From Ursus arctos (taxonomy: Eukaryota; Chordata; Mammalia; Carnivora; Ursidae), in the NCBI RefSeq assembly GCF_023065955.2, contig NW_026622997.1, positions 9,472,001-9,536,000 of the forward strand: 64,000 nt of DNA, given 5' to 3'. A program made the position numbers and the translations under genes. Shown one piece after another: positions 1 through 10,892 of this stretch. A model generated the notes under the pieces. The model worked only from the letters and a program-made list of their open reading frames with translations. It was not told the DNA's origin and made no database searches. Each line of letters opens with the position of its first letter. Within the stretch, counting starts at the first letter, position 1.

Positions 1-415
1 TTTGTATTTTCCTCAAGAACGATATTCATCACTTTTCAGTGTGTTTATTGGCCGTTCAAATGTCTTCTTTTGGCAATGCGTGCCCAGATCTTTTGCCCAC
101 TTCTTAATTCTATTTTGCCAGTATTGAATGCTAGGATTTCTTTATTAGACCTAGGGACCAGTCCTTGAAGATATCTTTAATGGATAGTATATCCTAATAT
201 AGGACTTGTTTTATACATTTTGTCAACATTGTGTTTTGATGAAGTGTGGTTTATCAGTTTTCTTTCTTTCATGCTAGTGCTTTTTTGTTACCTAAGGAAG
301 CTTTGCCTTCCCCCCAGTTGCAAAGTTGATATCCTGTAGCTTTTATAATTAAGCCTGTAATACATCTTGAATCAATTTCTGTGTATAAAAATCATGATAA
401 TGATTGTGATTCACT
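1..415 (-). mobile_element. Antisense L1 fragment (old L1M type)
   Basis: The + strand carries the typical reverse-complement text of L1 ORF2 end and 3' region (TGTTTATTGGCC, TCTTTTGCCCACTTCTTAATT), but strongly diverged. It starts before the window, so it is partial. Confidence 0.6.
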
Positions 416-854
416 TTTTTTTTAAAAAACGTATGGATAGTATCCCAGTATCCCAGTATCCCAGCACCGATTACTGAAAGGACTTAACCAAATGGATTGC
501 TTTGGAAGCCTTTCTCACCCAAAGTAAATTAATGAATCATATGGCCATGATCTATCAGTGAGAGTCTCCTTCGGGCTCCCTTGCTGTCTGTTTCATTGAG
601 CTCCCTGTAGACCCTGGCTCGGGACCACACTATTTGAAATCTGTTGCTTTATGGTAGTAGGTCTTGTAGTGATGCCAAATGGCTACTTTTTCCTTTTCAG
701 GATTTCCTAAGGTTTCTTTTCAGATTTGTTGCCTTTCCGTGTGAATGTTAAAATCTTCTTGGTGGTTTACACACAAAAATTTGCTGGCATTATTATTGGA
801 TTGTCTGAATCTGTAGATGCATTTGAGAAAATTTATTGTTTAGCAATATTTATT
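416..854. other. Unassigned intronic stretch
   Basis: AT-rich sequence with a small three-copy tandem of TATCCCAG at about 440-464. I see no gene or repeat that I can name. Confidence 0.4.
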
Positions 855-1228
855 CTTTTAATTCATGAACATTTTTTTTCTTTTAGTTTTATTGAAATAG
901 AATCCACATAAACTGTGTAAGTTTGGAGTGCACAGCATAATGACCTGACTTACATATTTTGCAAAACGATTACCACAGCGAGTTTAGTTTACAGCCATCA
1001 TCTCATGTAGATGCAAAAAAGGAGAAAAAAATTATTTTCCTTGTGGTGAGAACTTTTAGGATCTACTCTCTTAGCAACTGTCAAAAATACACCATACAGC
1101 AGTGCTTACTGTAGTCATGTTGTACATTAGTTCACCAGTACTTCTCTATCTTCTGACCGGAAGTTTATACCTTCTGAGTGCCTTCATCCAGTTCCTGCAC
1201 CCCCTTGACCCCCTGCCTTGAACATCAT
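855..1228 (-). mobile_element. Antisense L1 3'-UTR fragment
   Basis: Text typical of an old L1M 3' UTR read in reverse (TTATTGAAATAGAATCCACATA near 890, a GTACATTAGTTC block near 1122, a C-rich end near 1200). It directly abuts the retroviral block that follows. Confidence 0.5.
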
Positions 1229-1240
1229 TTAAGGATGTTT

Positions 1241-1530
1241 GTGTAGAGGACGGCAGGAGTCTCTCCTACCAGGGTTTGGGGCAGGCACACTCACTGACCG
1301 ACCTAAAAATTTCAGCTTCCTAAGCTCAGTGTCCTCTCCTGCACCATAATCCATTGTGTGGCCCCCTGTGTCCTCCTGTGGGAACTGCGGCTCAGGGAAC
1401 TGTACAAAAGATGGCTGGTAGTCTGACTGTCCAGTTGCTATGCGTAACCAGAGTCCTGTTATCTGTGACGCCGAGTCTCTTGCCTTCTGCCTCATCCGTG
1501 AAACTGGCAGGCCCACTTGTTAGCTTGCAA
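1241..1530 (+). repeat. Probable 5' LTR remnant
   Basis: Several blocks occur in the same order here and near 6862-7125: an AAGCT..G block followed by CTCTCCTGC, then GGGAACTGCGGCTCAG against GGAATTGGGGCTCAG, then AGTTGCTAT, then GAGTCT with TTG. Divergence is high, consistent with a very old insertion. Edges are uncertain, and no primer-binding site was identified. Confidence 0.4.
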
Positions 1531-3463
1531 ATAGTATAAAATCACCGACAGGTCACACTTCTTAACAGTTTGGGTCATGATGACAGGAAGCTGACAGGGC
1601 TGTGGTTTTCTCAGAGGGGAGGAGGGAAAGCCTCCTGGGTCAACTGAGGAGATTTGAGGAAAATCCAGGAAGATCAGTAGCTTGACATGTTGACCAAATC
1701 CTCAACCTGACAATAAATGGTTGTCTCCTTTATTGTGTGATAATGAGGAGGAAGTGGGAGATGCTTGCAGACTGACTCCTGACTACGTGGTCGTGTTCGA
1801 ACGTGGCTGCCAAACACTGCTCTGGTTACGGTACCTCCTCCCTGGGCAGGAGGACGTCCTCATTGGTTTGGTGCACAGATGGTTCTGGCCCTTCTCAAAC
1901 AGTGAAAGGAGGAAAAGTCACAACGACAATGGGCAGAAGGCAGGCAGATTGTTAGGACTTCGGCTGGTTCCCTTGGGAGATGAGGGGTTGGGACTTGTTA
2001 AAGCAGAAACAGCTGGGCAGCCCTGCTACTCCCGTTTCTCCAGCACTGTGTCATGCCAACCTCAGGTCCATCGGGACAGGACAATACAAGGCTCAGGGTT
2101 TTGTTTGTTTGTTTGTTTGTTTCTTTTTTGCAGTGGGTCCTGGCTGCCAGGAGGGAGGTTTGGCCCTCTCAGAGAGATTTCCCAGAGACAGACAAATACT
2201 AGCGGGAAAATACTGATGGACTAGTATTCATGGATACATGGACTAGTATTCATCCAGCTTTTGCTACCCCAGATTGGATTTCCAATGCTGATGAAGGTGA
2301 CGCACTAGGAGAATGAGAAACCCTAAAAGTTTGAGATAAATTGTTACTGTTAGCTCCACTGCCTAGAAAATTCTCTCCTGGCCTTTTTGCTAAAACCACG
2401 TGAGATGTCACGACAGTGGAGCATCGAATACCCATAGTTTAGTCACACGCCATGAAGTCGCTGCTGAGCAAGTCAGGCCTGAATCAACCAAAATGTGCAA
2501 ACTCTATGGCCCCAGCCGGATGAGACTGCTGAAATCCGTGCGGTCAGTAATGGCCTTGCCACCTAATGAAGGGCTTCATTACAGTGGACTGAAAGCACTG
2601 GAAGTGCGGTTGTGCCAGGAGCAGCCACCATGCCACTTGAATGGAAAGTCAGTGTGCTTAGTTACTGGTGTAGCCCCTGACCCTTTCTCCACCCCTACTT
2701 GGACCCCCAGCTGCGTTAGGGAAAAATGTTTAGGGTTCTGGCTGAGCCCTCCCTGTCCCCAGAGGGGACTGCAGGCCATACACACCCATCGTGGTATTCT
2801 AGGGAACTTTGGACAGGGGAGAAGCTCAAACATTTGTGACTCCGTTGGGTGAGGCCACCCAAATCACCATCCTGTCCAGTCTTGCAGGAGTAGGTGGTAT
2901 ATCTGAATTCAACTGATGGGCTTTGGCTAAGCTTTGTGCGGTGAGGAAAGAAGTTAGGGTGACCTCGTGGGTACAGCCCGTTGGGTCAGTTCAGTGTACT
3001 GTTGCTTTGTATCGGAATGTGTAGTAGGAATTGTTGTGTTGTTATATGCTTTGGACTTCCCGATCCTGTAAGTTTCAAGGGGGATTCTCCCAATCAGAAA
3101 GAACTGTGTGTAGATTGTAGTACGTCTTCAGGGATACCTAAGTTCCTCTGCAGTTTGCCAGTAGTGGTGGGTTAGGATTTAGACTGAGTGCCCCTGCCCT
3201 CTGAAATCACAGCGTTCACTCTCTAGGTGGAGTCCTGTTGGTAGGCATGTCAGAAGCCTTGGTCTCCAAAGCCCTGTCTGGGGTCTCCTCACCAGCAAGA
3301 GTGGCTGATGCACCACCAACAAAACTGAGAGGTCTCCTTGCTGTGTAAAGGTTTTAAGGACTCTATGGGCAGACTCACGGTCTGGAACCCCGTATGCACT
3401 CAACAATAATTTTTCTCTCCGTAGCCCCCACATGAAAAAGGAAGTCCAGCACTTTATTGGGCA
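1531..3463 (+). pseudogene. Retroviral gag to RT region, unrecognisable in detail
   Basis: This lies between the 5' LTR-like end and the recognisable RNase H part, where gag, protease and RT would sit. Frames such as 1721-2224 and 2400-2852 are open, but I cannot match them to a retroviral domain; the YxDD catalytic motif of RT was not found. The stretch includes a (TTTG)n run at 2099-2122. Confidence 0.35.
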
Positions 3464-4049
3464 TTGGCTGTTAGAGACAGTGTGTGCCTCACTTGGGCAT
3501 TATTCTCCTTGGCCACTTATATAGGCCAGCTTGCAAATCAGCGTCCTTTGAGGCCAAGTCTAGCAGGTTGTGTTGGAAGCTGTCCAGAGGTCTGCAGCTG
3601 TCCTGGCTGCAGGCACACCCCTTTTGAAAAGCAGCTAGCTATTATTAGCTTGCTCTTACCTTGCTACCAGGCTCTTGTCGGAATTGAATGCCCATCCCAT
3701 GGAGGTCTTGTGACTCTCAGGCCCAGCACTCTCATTTTGAGGTGGTGGACTTGGAATCAGTGACTAACCCAATGGGAAGGGCCCCACAGGCCTCGATTGT
3801 TAAGTGGAAATGCCATGTTGAAGAACTAGATGCCTGGGGCCAGTGGTTTGTGAGCTTTATGTGAAAAGTGGGAGGAATCTGTGTCCCCCACTCCTTCACC
3901 CTAAGCCAAGCCACTGGCTCAGTGGGACCCACGATTCACAGACTTCCCTGAGATGCCAGGTCTGGTTCACTGATGGTTCAGTTGAGCTAAAAACCAGTGG
4001 TGTGCACTCAGATCCCGCTGTGCACTTCACCCTCCTCACCTGCTCTTGA
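3464..4049 (+). pseudogene. ERV pol remnant: connection and RNase H
   Basis: The frame 3464-3763 contains TPFEKQL (codons from 3617), a conserved motif of the pol segment before RNase H. After a stop and frame change, the frame at 3843-4049 contains WFTDGS at 3963-3980, the start of a retroviral RNase H domain with its first catalytic aspartate. Stops and shifts separate the two, and the rest of RNase H is not readable. It is a dead copy. Confidence 0.7.
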
Positions 4050-4364
4050 GATGGGAAGTGGTGGCTCTGCTCCTTAGGCGTACCTCAAGGCAGCACTCCC
4101 CTTGGTGAGCCCTGTGAGACTGGGGCGGTCTCCTGGGCTGTGGCCTAGCCTTCGGTCTGCCACTTGGAAAACTAGGGACTGTTTGGAGTCCCTGGTGTAG
4201 ATGCCCCTGGTAAGTGCCTGCTCTCTGAGGAGAGGAGACCAGCTGGAATCAGGCTGCTGGTTGAGCCTGCACCATCCAGGCTGTCGTTGTACCAGACAAG
4301 ACAGCACATCCCGCATCACAGACTGGACTCCTTGTAAAGATTTTCGTGTTTCTGGTGCACAGAC

Positions 4365-4831
4365 ATGACCACTGCATGTCCAATGCGTGATTCCTGCCAA
4401 AAGTTTACCCAGTTCCCTGACAGAGGGGAGCCACATCACATAGGCCTTTGTCCCACCTGCCCCCCTGGCAGGCTGATTACAAGAGACCTCTGGGCCTTAC
4501 TCAGAGCTAACGGGTGCCTCCTCACTGTTGCCACATTCAGGTTACGGTGTTGCTGTTCTAGTGTGACCAGCCCGCTCTGGCCGTACCGTAGTGCCCTCTG
4601 AAACTGATCCGTGCCGTGTTTGCAAGCTTTCCAGACCATGTGCAGCCTGGCTGTGGTGCACCTTTATCTCAAATGCCACTTGGTAATAGACTTACGGTCA
4701 AGGTGTTCAGTGGGCCTTCCATGCTCCCTTCCATCCACAGGTGGCATATGACATCACCCTCCTCAGAAACCCAGGCAAAAAGTTCTCTGACCCTGCCTCC
4801 TTCATCTCATCCCCTCCTACTCTATACATAG
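4365..4831 (+). pseudogene. ERV pol remnant: integrase
   Basis: Two overlapping frames (4365-4601 and 4616-4831) show integrase-like text: a cysteine-rich N-terminal part, then a degraded form of the W-x-x-D-Y-x-x-P-L region that opens the catalytic core. A later segment near 4720-4760 resembles the core region with the conserved HP. Frameshifts and stops occur throughout, and no intact catalytic triad can be read. It follows RNase H in the expected order. Confidence 0.6.
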
Positions 4832-5399
4832 CAAAGCAGTCAGGTCACTGAATACAGCTTTCCCCAGGAAGGGGTCATTTCCTCTTAACTGCTTCCTGGG
4901 TTATGGTTAGGACAAAAGTTGGGGGACATTTTATATATACCCATTTTGAAAATTCTGGCTTCCACTCTCATCATTCCTGGGTATCTTTTTTCCCGTAACA
5001 GTAACCGCGGACAGCTCTGGGTGACAGCCTAGCCAGTGGGGACTTAGGGAGTTTGAATTTAATTCTGTTCTGGCCACCTGAATTGTCTTGCTGGACTGAT
5101 AGGGGGAGCCTAGATGATTAGGATAATGACCACTTAGTTTAGTCCTCTGCCCACTGAGTTCCCAGCAGGGCCCACATTGGCCAACATGGAAAGACATGAT
5201 GGAACTGTGTAAGCTGCATAAAAATGCCATCCCTTCTCCTGTACCTGGCCCTTCCTGGCAGAGAACTGGGTGTGGGTCAGGTGTGACTGGCAAGCAGGTG
5301 CTGTAATGGGAATATGTGGTATTGGAGGGAAGGCACCAGTGTTGACACTTGGAGAGAGAGCACTTTACATCTCCAGAGGTACCAGGAAGGGAGGGACGT

Positions 5400-6471
5400 T
5401 AAAGATCCTTGTCCTTCAGAACCACCCCTAGGATCGTCCTCAGTAATGGAAAATTCTTGATGTGTTTCTCCCAAATTGTTGCAAGGGACTTAAATGTAAC
5501 CTCTGGATCTACCTTCCCCAGCCAGAACATTCTGATGATAAATTGGTGCATTCCTTGTAACCACACTGAGAAGTCTATAAGGAGCAGCGTAGGACAGCAC
5601 CTGCTACACAAAACACCGTGAACACCCTCAGATGTCAGCCCGCTTCCATCCTTATAGCCATCACTGTCATTCCATGAGAGCAGGTGACTGCCACCTGGCT
5701 GGACTAGACATACTGGATAAGTTGGACTGACTGTTCTCAGGCAGTCCCTCCAAAAACAAGGAAAAGATATTTATTTGAACTTAACCAGCTGGAAAGCTAT
5801 GTTGGAGGCACTTTCAGCCTATGCCCCATGATAGAAGGGCCACTGGGGAAACCCCGGTCACTGTAAACAACACTTCCCAGAACCAGCATGTGCACCATTG
5901 GGACTGTGCTTGTATGAAATCCAGAAACGAACGTGTTTCTCTCCCACAAACATGGTGACTTACACCCTGAGGTGGTCACTGAAGACCTTGACGTGTTTAA
6001 GGAAAACAGCCAGTAGGTTGTAGAGCCCTCGTAAAACAGTGCAGATCTCCAAAATGAGGCTACTCTTGAATACTCAGAGCAGGTTGCTGGAGGAATAATT
6101 GACTTACTATGTATACATCCTGCAGACAGTTAGCCCTACTATGAGAGCCATAGAAAAGGCAGTAGGAAATTTGTCCCTGCCTTTCTCTGAAGTGAGGAGG
6201 AAAAATGCCATGGCTGAAAGATATTCAGTCAGCCTCAACTCACTGGTCAGGGTTGTGTGGATGCTAGAATTGCTCTGGATTTCGTCCTTGTGAGCCAAGA
6301 TGAGCTCGTGCAATTACTAATGCATCCTGTTGTACCTGTATTAATGCCCCAGCGCAAGAGGGAAAATCAATTCAGAAACTGAAGGAGAAAGCCATCTGGC
6401 TTTCTGAGATAGATCCTGATAGTTTATGGGATTTGTTCAGCCAGCTGGGTCCAGGACACTGGAGGCATGGT
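5400..6471 (+). pseudogene. ERV env remnant with transmembrane-subunit motif
   Basis: The surface-subunit part (for example 5409-5621) is only loosely recognisable. The transmembrane subunit is clearer: 6310-6339 reads AITNASCCTC, the CC part of the class I CX6CC motif. The codon where the first cysteine of the motif should be (6307-6309) reads CGT (Arg), and TGA sits at 6301-6303. The frame then stays open through WDLFSQLGPGHW (6427-6462) to a TAA at 6472. Further stops and a frameshift lie upstream. The gene is non-functional. Confidence 0.7.
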
Positions 6472-6861
6472 TAAAGATAGGACTGCAGGGTAGCTCATTC
6501 TGATGCCTGGAGTCCTGCAGATAGTAGCTTTAATTAAATGTTGTATGAGACAGATTGAATGGATTTGGTCCCAGCCTCTAATGGTCAGATTGATCACAGC
6601 AGCTGGAGGAGTGGTATACTCAGGACAATTTGCCAGAAGCCAAGACAGTGTGAATACAAGGGGTGGATACTGTTCGGGGACAGTTCTCGAGGGATCTCCA
6701 TATGCATTTCCTCTGCATTTCTGTATGTCTTGGGAACAGAGACTGCGCATTTGTCCTGGACTCTTTTCAACAATGTTGGTATAGCAAACAGTCTTGAAGA
6801 CAAAGATAGTGTCTGCCTTCAGACCTTAGGGTAGATTTGCTTACACCTTTGGAGGATCAAG

Positions 6862-7125
6862 ATAGGCCAGGCATCCTAACTGTGCACTGAAAGGTTTTGG
6901 TTTCCCAAGCTGAGAGTTGCTCTCCTGCCTTGCCTGCCCCCTGGTTGAGCAGTTGTCACTCGGCCCTCTTTATATTGCCCTGTAGGAATTGGGGCTCAGA
7001 TACAAGCAAATGCCGATACTCTGACAGTTGCTATTGCTCTCGGTGACAAAATATTTCTTCTCTGATGAGTCTTGTCTTATACCAGCATTCATGAAAATGA
7101 CAAAAGCTAACTGGTAGATTGCAAG
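6862..7125 (+). repeat. Probable 3' LTR remnant
   Basis: This region shares ordered blocks with 1241-1530 (CCCAAGCTGAGAG..CTCTCCTGCC, GGAATTGGGGCTCAG, CAGTTGCTATTG, TGAGTCTTG). It contains TTTATATTGCC near 6970 as a possible decayed promoter element. It follows env directly, as a 3' LTR should. Confidence 0.4.
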
Positions 7126-8617
7126 TAGGTAAAATTTCAGGAAAAACTCTTCCTAGTTATTGGAGGTCTGTTGCAAAAACATTCTTCCAGCTCTCATTTT
7201 TCTGAAAATATCTTTATTTTATGGCTGGCTGTCTTTTAACAGTTTTTATGAGATTAATCCACATACCAAACAGTTTGCCCATTTAAATTGTACAATTCAG
7301 TGGCTGTTGGTTTATACAGTTTTGCATCCATCACCACAATTTTAGAACATTTTCATCACCTCCGTGGCCTTCTCTCCCCACCACTGCCCCCCACTCCAAC
7401 CCTAAGCAGCCACTAAGCTGTTTTCTATCTCTATAAAATCACCTGTTCTGGACAATTCTTAGAAATGGAATCTTATAATTTATGGTCTTTTGTGACTGGC
7501 TTCTTTTATTTGGCCTAAAGTTTTCAAGGTTCATCCGTATTGTAATATGTGATAAGTACTTTATTTCTTTTTACAGCTGAATAATATTCCCTCATGTAGG
7601 CATGTATATACTATTTGGTTTATCCAGTCATCAGTTAATGGACTTTGGGGTTGATTGTACCTTGTTACTATTGCGAATAATGCTGCTATAAACATTTATA
7701 TACAAGTTTTGCTGGGGACAGAAGTTTTCTTTCTCTTGGGTAGATACCTAAAAGTGAAATTGCTGGGTCACATGGTAACTGTATATTTAACTTTTAGGGG
7801 ATCTGACAGATTGTCCTTACAAAATGGCTGCACCGTTATACACCTTCACAAGCAGTGTATAAGGTTCATTTCCTCTACATACTTGCTAGCACTTATCTTT
7901 TTTACATAGTCATCCTAGTGGGTATGAAGTGGTATCTCCTTGTGGTTATGACCACATTTCCCTAGTGGCTAATGATGTTGAGCGTCTTTTCACGTGCTTA
8001 CTGGGCATTTATAGATCTTCTTTGGAGAAATCTATTCAGAACCCTTTGTCATTGTTAAACTGGCTTATCTTTTTATTATTGAGCTGTAAAATCTTGTATT
8101 CTCAATACAAGTCTCTTACTGGATATAATTTGCAAAAATTTTCTCCCATTCTGTGTATTGTCTTTTCACTTTCTCGGTGGGGTCCTTTGAAGCACAGAAA
8201 TGTTTCATTTTTGATGTCCAGTTTGTTCTTGTGTTGCTTTTGCTTTTGGTGTCATATCTAAAAAACCATTGACTAATCCAGGGGCACAATGATTTACATA
8301 TATGTATCTAACAGTTTCATAATTTTTACTCTTACGTATAGATCTTGGATCCATTTGAGTTAAATTTTGTATGTGGTATAAGAGTCCAACGTGATCATTT
8401 TGCAAGTGAATATCTAGTTGTCCCACCATTATTTGTCGAAGACTGTTCTTTCTCCTCATTGAATGGTCATGGCACCTTGTAAAAAACTGTTTGACCATTA
8501 TACAAAATTGTTATACAAGGGTTTATTTCTGGGCTCTCTTTTCTATTCCTTTGGTCTCTATGTCTGTCTGTATGCCAGTTTCACACAATTTTTGATTACT
8601 GTAGATCTGTAAGTTTT

Positions 8618-8853
8618 TTTAAATAATTTTTTTATTATATTGTGTTAGTCACCATACAGTACATCCCTAGTTTTTGATGTAAAGTTCCATGATTCATTAC
8701 TTGCGTATAACACCCAGTGCACCATGCAATATGTGCCCTCCTAATACCCATCACCAGCCTATCCCATTCTCTCACCCCCCTCCCCTCTGAAGCCCTCAGT
8801 TTGTTTCCCAGAGTCCATACTCTCTCATGGTTCATTCCCCCTTCTGTTTACCC
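8618..8853 (-). mobile_element. Carnivore L1 3' end inserted in the older L1
   Basis: The block starts with a T-rich tail and continues with GTTAGTCACCATACAGTACA and CACCCAGTGCACCATGCAAT, text I know from carnivore-specific L1 3' ends read in reverse. Perfect 11-base target duplications CTGTAAGTTTT flank it at 8607-8617 and 8854-8864. Removing the block restores the order of the surrounding L1 text. It is a 5'-truncated insertion. Confidence 0.85.
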
Positions 8854-9180
8854 CTGTAAGTTTTGACGTCTGGAAGTGTGAGTCTAACTTTGTTGTTGTT
8901 TTTCAAGATTGTTTTTCTTCCTTTTGAAGGGCTATTCTGAGTCCCTTGTAATTCCATATGGATTTTAGGATTAGCATGTCACTTTCAGTAAAGAAGTCAG
9001 CTGGAATTTTCGTAGAGATTGCATTGCATCTTTAGGTCAATTTAGGAAGTATAATAATAGTAATATTGTTATGTATCCTGATCCATGAACATGCAATTTC
9101 TTTCCATTTAGTTTGGTCTTTTATTTATTTCAACAATGTTTTATTTTTATTTTTTTTAAATGAAATATGCCTTTTCACCT

Positions 9181-9383
9181 TTATTTTTTTTTTAAAGATT
9201 TTATTTATTTATTCGACAGAGATAGAGACAGCCAGCGAGAGAGGGAACACAAGCAGGGGGAGTGGGAGAGGAAGAAGCAGGCTCATAGCGGAGGAGCCTG
9301 ATGTAGGGCTCGATCCCATAACGCCGGGATCACGCCCTGAGCCGAAGGCAGACGCTTAACCGCTGTGCCACCCAGGCGCCCCT
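9181..9383 (-). mobile_element. CanSINE, reverse orientation
   Basis: Reverse-strand SINE: T-rich tail, AAAGATTTTATTTATTTATT, GAGAGAGGGAACACAAGCAG, GGCTCGATCCCATAACG, ending GCCACCCAGGCGCCCC (the tRNA-like head with A and B boxes). Target duplication CAACAATGTTTTAT lies at 9131-9144 and 9384-9397, with a short AT-rich segment (9145-9180) on the tail side. It is young in appearance. Confidence 0.93.
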
Positions 9384-10715
9384 CAACAATGTTTTATAAA
9401 CTGAATTTTTCCATGTAGCAGACTTGTATCTTTTTTGTTCAATTTATTTCTAAATATTTTTTCTTTTTGATGCTATTATAAATGGACCTGTTTTCTTGGT
9501 TTGGTCATTGCTACTATATACAGTGGATTCAGTATACTGTATACAATTTATTTTTGTATATTGATTTTTGTATCCTGTGATCTTGCTGAACTCGTTTGTT
9601 CTAATAGGTTTTATTGGACACCTTAACATTATTCTTTATAGATCATGTCATTTGCAAGTAGAGATAATTTTACTTCCTTTTCAGTCTGGATGCTTTTTTA
9701 TTTCTTGCCTAATTACCCAGCTAGAACTCCAGTACAATGTCGTGTAGAAGTGGCAAGAGCAGACATCCTTGTCTTGTTTCTGATCTTAGGGGGGAAAGCA
9801 TTCAGCCTTCCACCATTGTGTGTGATGTTAGCTATGTGGTTTTTGTAGATGCCTTTATCAGGTTGAGGAAGCTTCTGCTATTCCTAGTTTCTTGAGTGTC
9901 GTGAAGAGGTATTAAATTTTCTCAAGTGCTTTTTCTGCATCTATTGAAATGAGATGTGATTTTTTTTCCTCTTTATTCTATTGATGTATAGCAAATTACA
10001 TTAGTTAATTGATTTTCAGATGTTAAGTCAGACTTGCATTTCTGGGATAAATCCTTCTTGACCATGATCTTTTTTCACATATTGCTGGATTAAACTGCTA
10101 GTATTTTGCTGAGAATTTCTGTGTCTAAATTTAACCAATCTCTAGCTTTTTATTATGTCTTGGCTTTGTTATCAAGGTAATACTGGCCTCATAGAATGAG
10201 TTGTGAAGTATTCTCTCTTCTAATTATTGGAAGAGTTGGTCTTGATCTTTCCTTTAAAAATGTGGTAGTATTCACCAGAGAAACAATCTGGTTCCTGTGC
10301 TTTTTCTTTGTGGGAAGTTTTTTTTTTCTTTATTACAAATTCAGTCTTTTTATTTGTTATAAATCTATTCAGATTTTTTAAGTCAGTTTCAGGAGTTTCT
10401 GTCTTTCCTGGAATTTGCTCATTTCATCTAAGTTATCCAAATTGTTGGCATAGTTGTTCATGATATTTTAATTCTTTTTATTTCTGTCTTGTTGTTAGTT
10501 CTGTTTTCATTCCTGATTTTAGTATTTGAGTGTTCTTTTTTTTTGATTAGTATAACTAAGTTCGGTCAATTTTGTTGATCTTTTCAAGGAAACTTGGTTG
10601 TTTTGGTTTTTTTATATTGCTTTTCTATTCTTTGCTCCAGGAACTTGTACTCTAATTCTTAATATTTTCTTCCTTTTGCATGCTTTGGGTTAAGATTGCT
10701 CTTTTCCGGTGTCTT

Positions 10716-10892
10716 TTTTATTTTTTTTTAGGTTTTATTTATTTCAGAGGAGGGTGGAGGAACGGAGGTAAAGGGACAGACACCGTGCTGAGCAAGGAGC
10801 TGATGCTTGGCTCAATCCCAGGGCCCCGAGACCTTGACCTGAGCCAAAATCAAGAGTCTGACACTTAACTGACTGAGCCACCCAGGCTCCAC
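10716..10892 (-). mobile_element. CanSINE, reverse orientation, older copy
   Basis: T-rich tail, then GGTTTTATTTATTTCAGAGG, and a tRNA-like head ending ACTGAGCCACCCAGGCTCC. Near-identical target duplications TTCCGGTGTCTT (10704-10715) and TTCCAGTGTCTT (10893-10904) differ at one base. Confidence 0.9.

Larger units (their letters stand above)
1229..7130 (+). mobile_element. Degenerate class I (ERV1) endogenous retrovirus
   Basis: Order on the + strand is: LTR-like end (about 1241-1530), unrecognisable gag and RT region, pol RNase H (about 3464-4049), integrase (about 4365-4831), env (about 5400-6471) and a second LTR-like end (about 6862-7125). Every coding part is broken by stops and frameshifts. 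Total length of about 5.9 kb is shorter than an intact provirus, so internal deletions are likely. The env transmembrane motif places it in class I (gamma-like). It cannot be active. A family name cannot be given without alignment to a repeat library. Confidence 0.7.

Noticed and set aside
1721..2224. 167-codon frame as a host gene
   Set aside because: It lies inside the retroviral block and ends in a (TTTG)n run; no host protein match was recognised.
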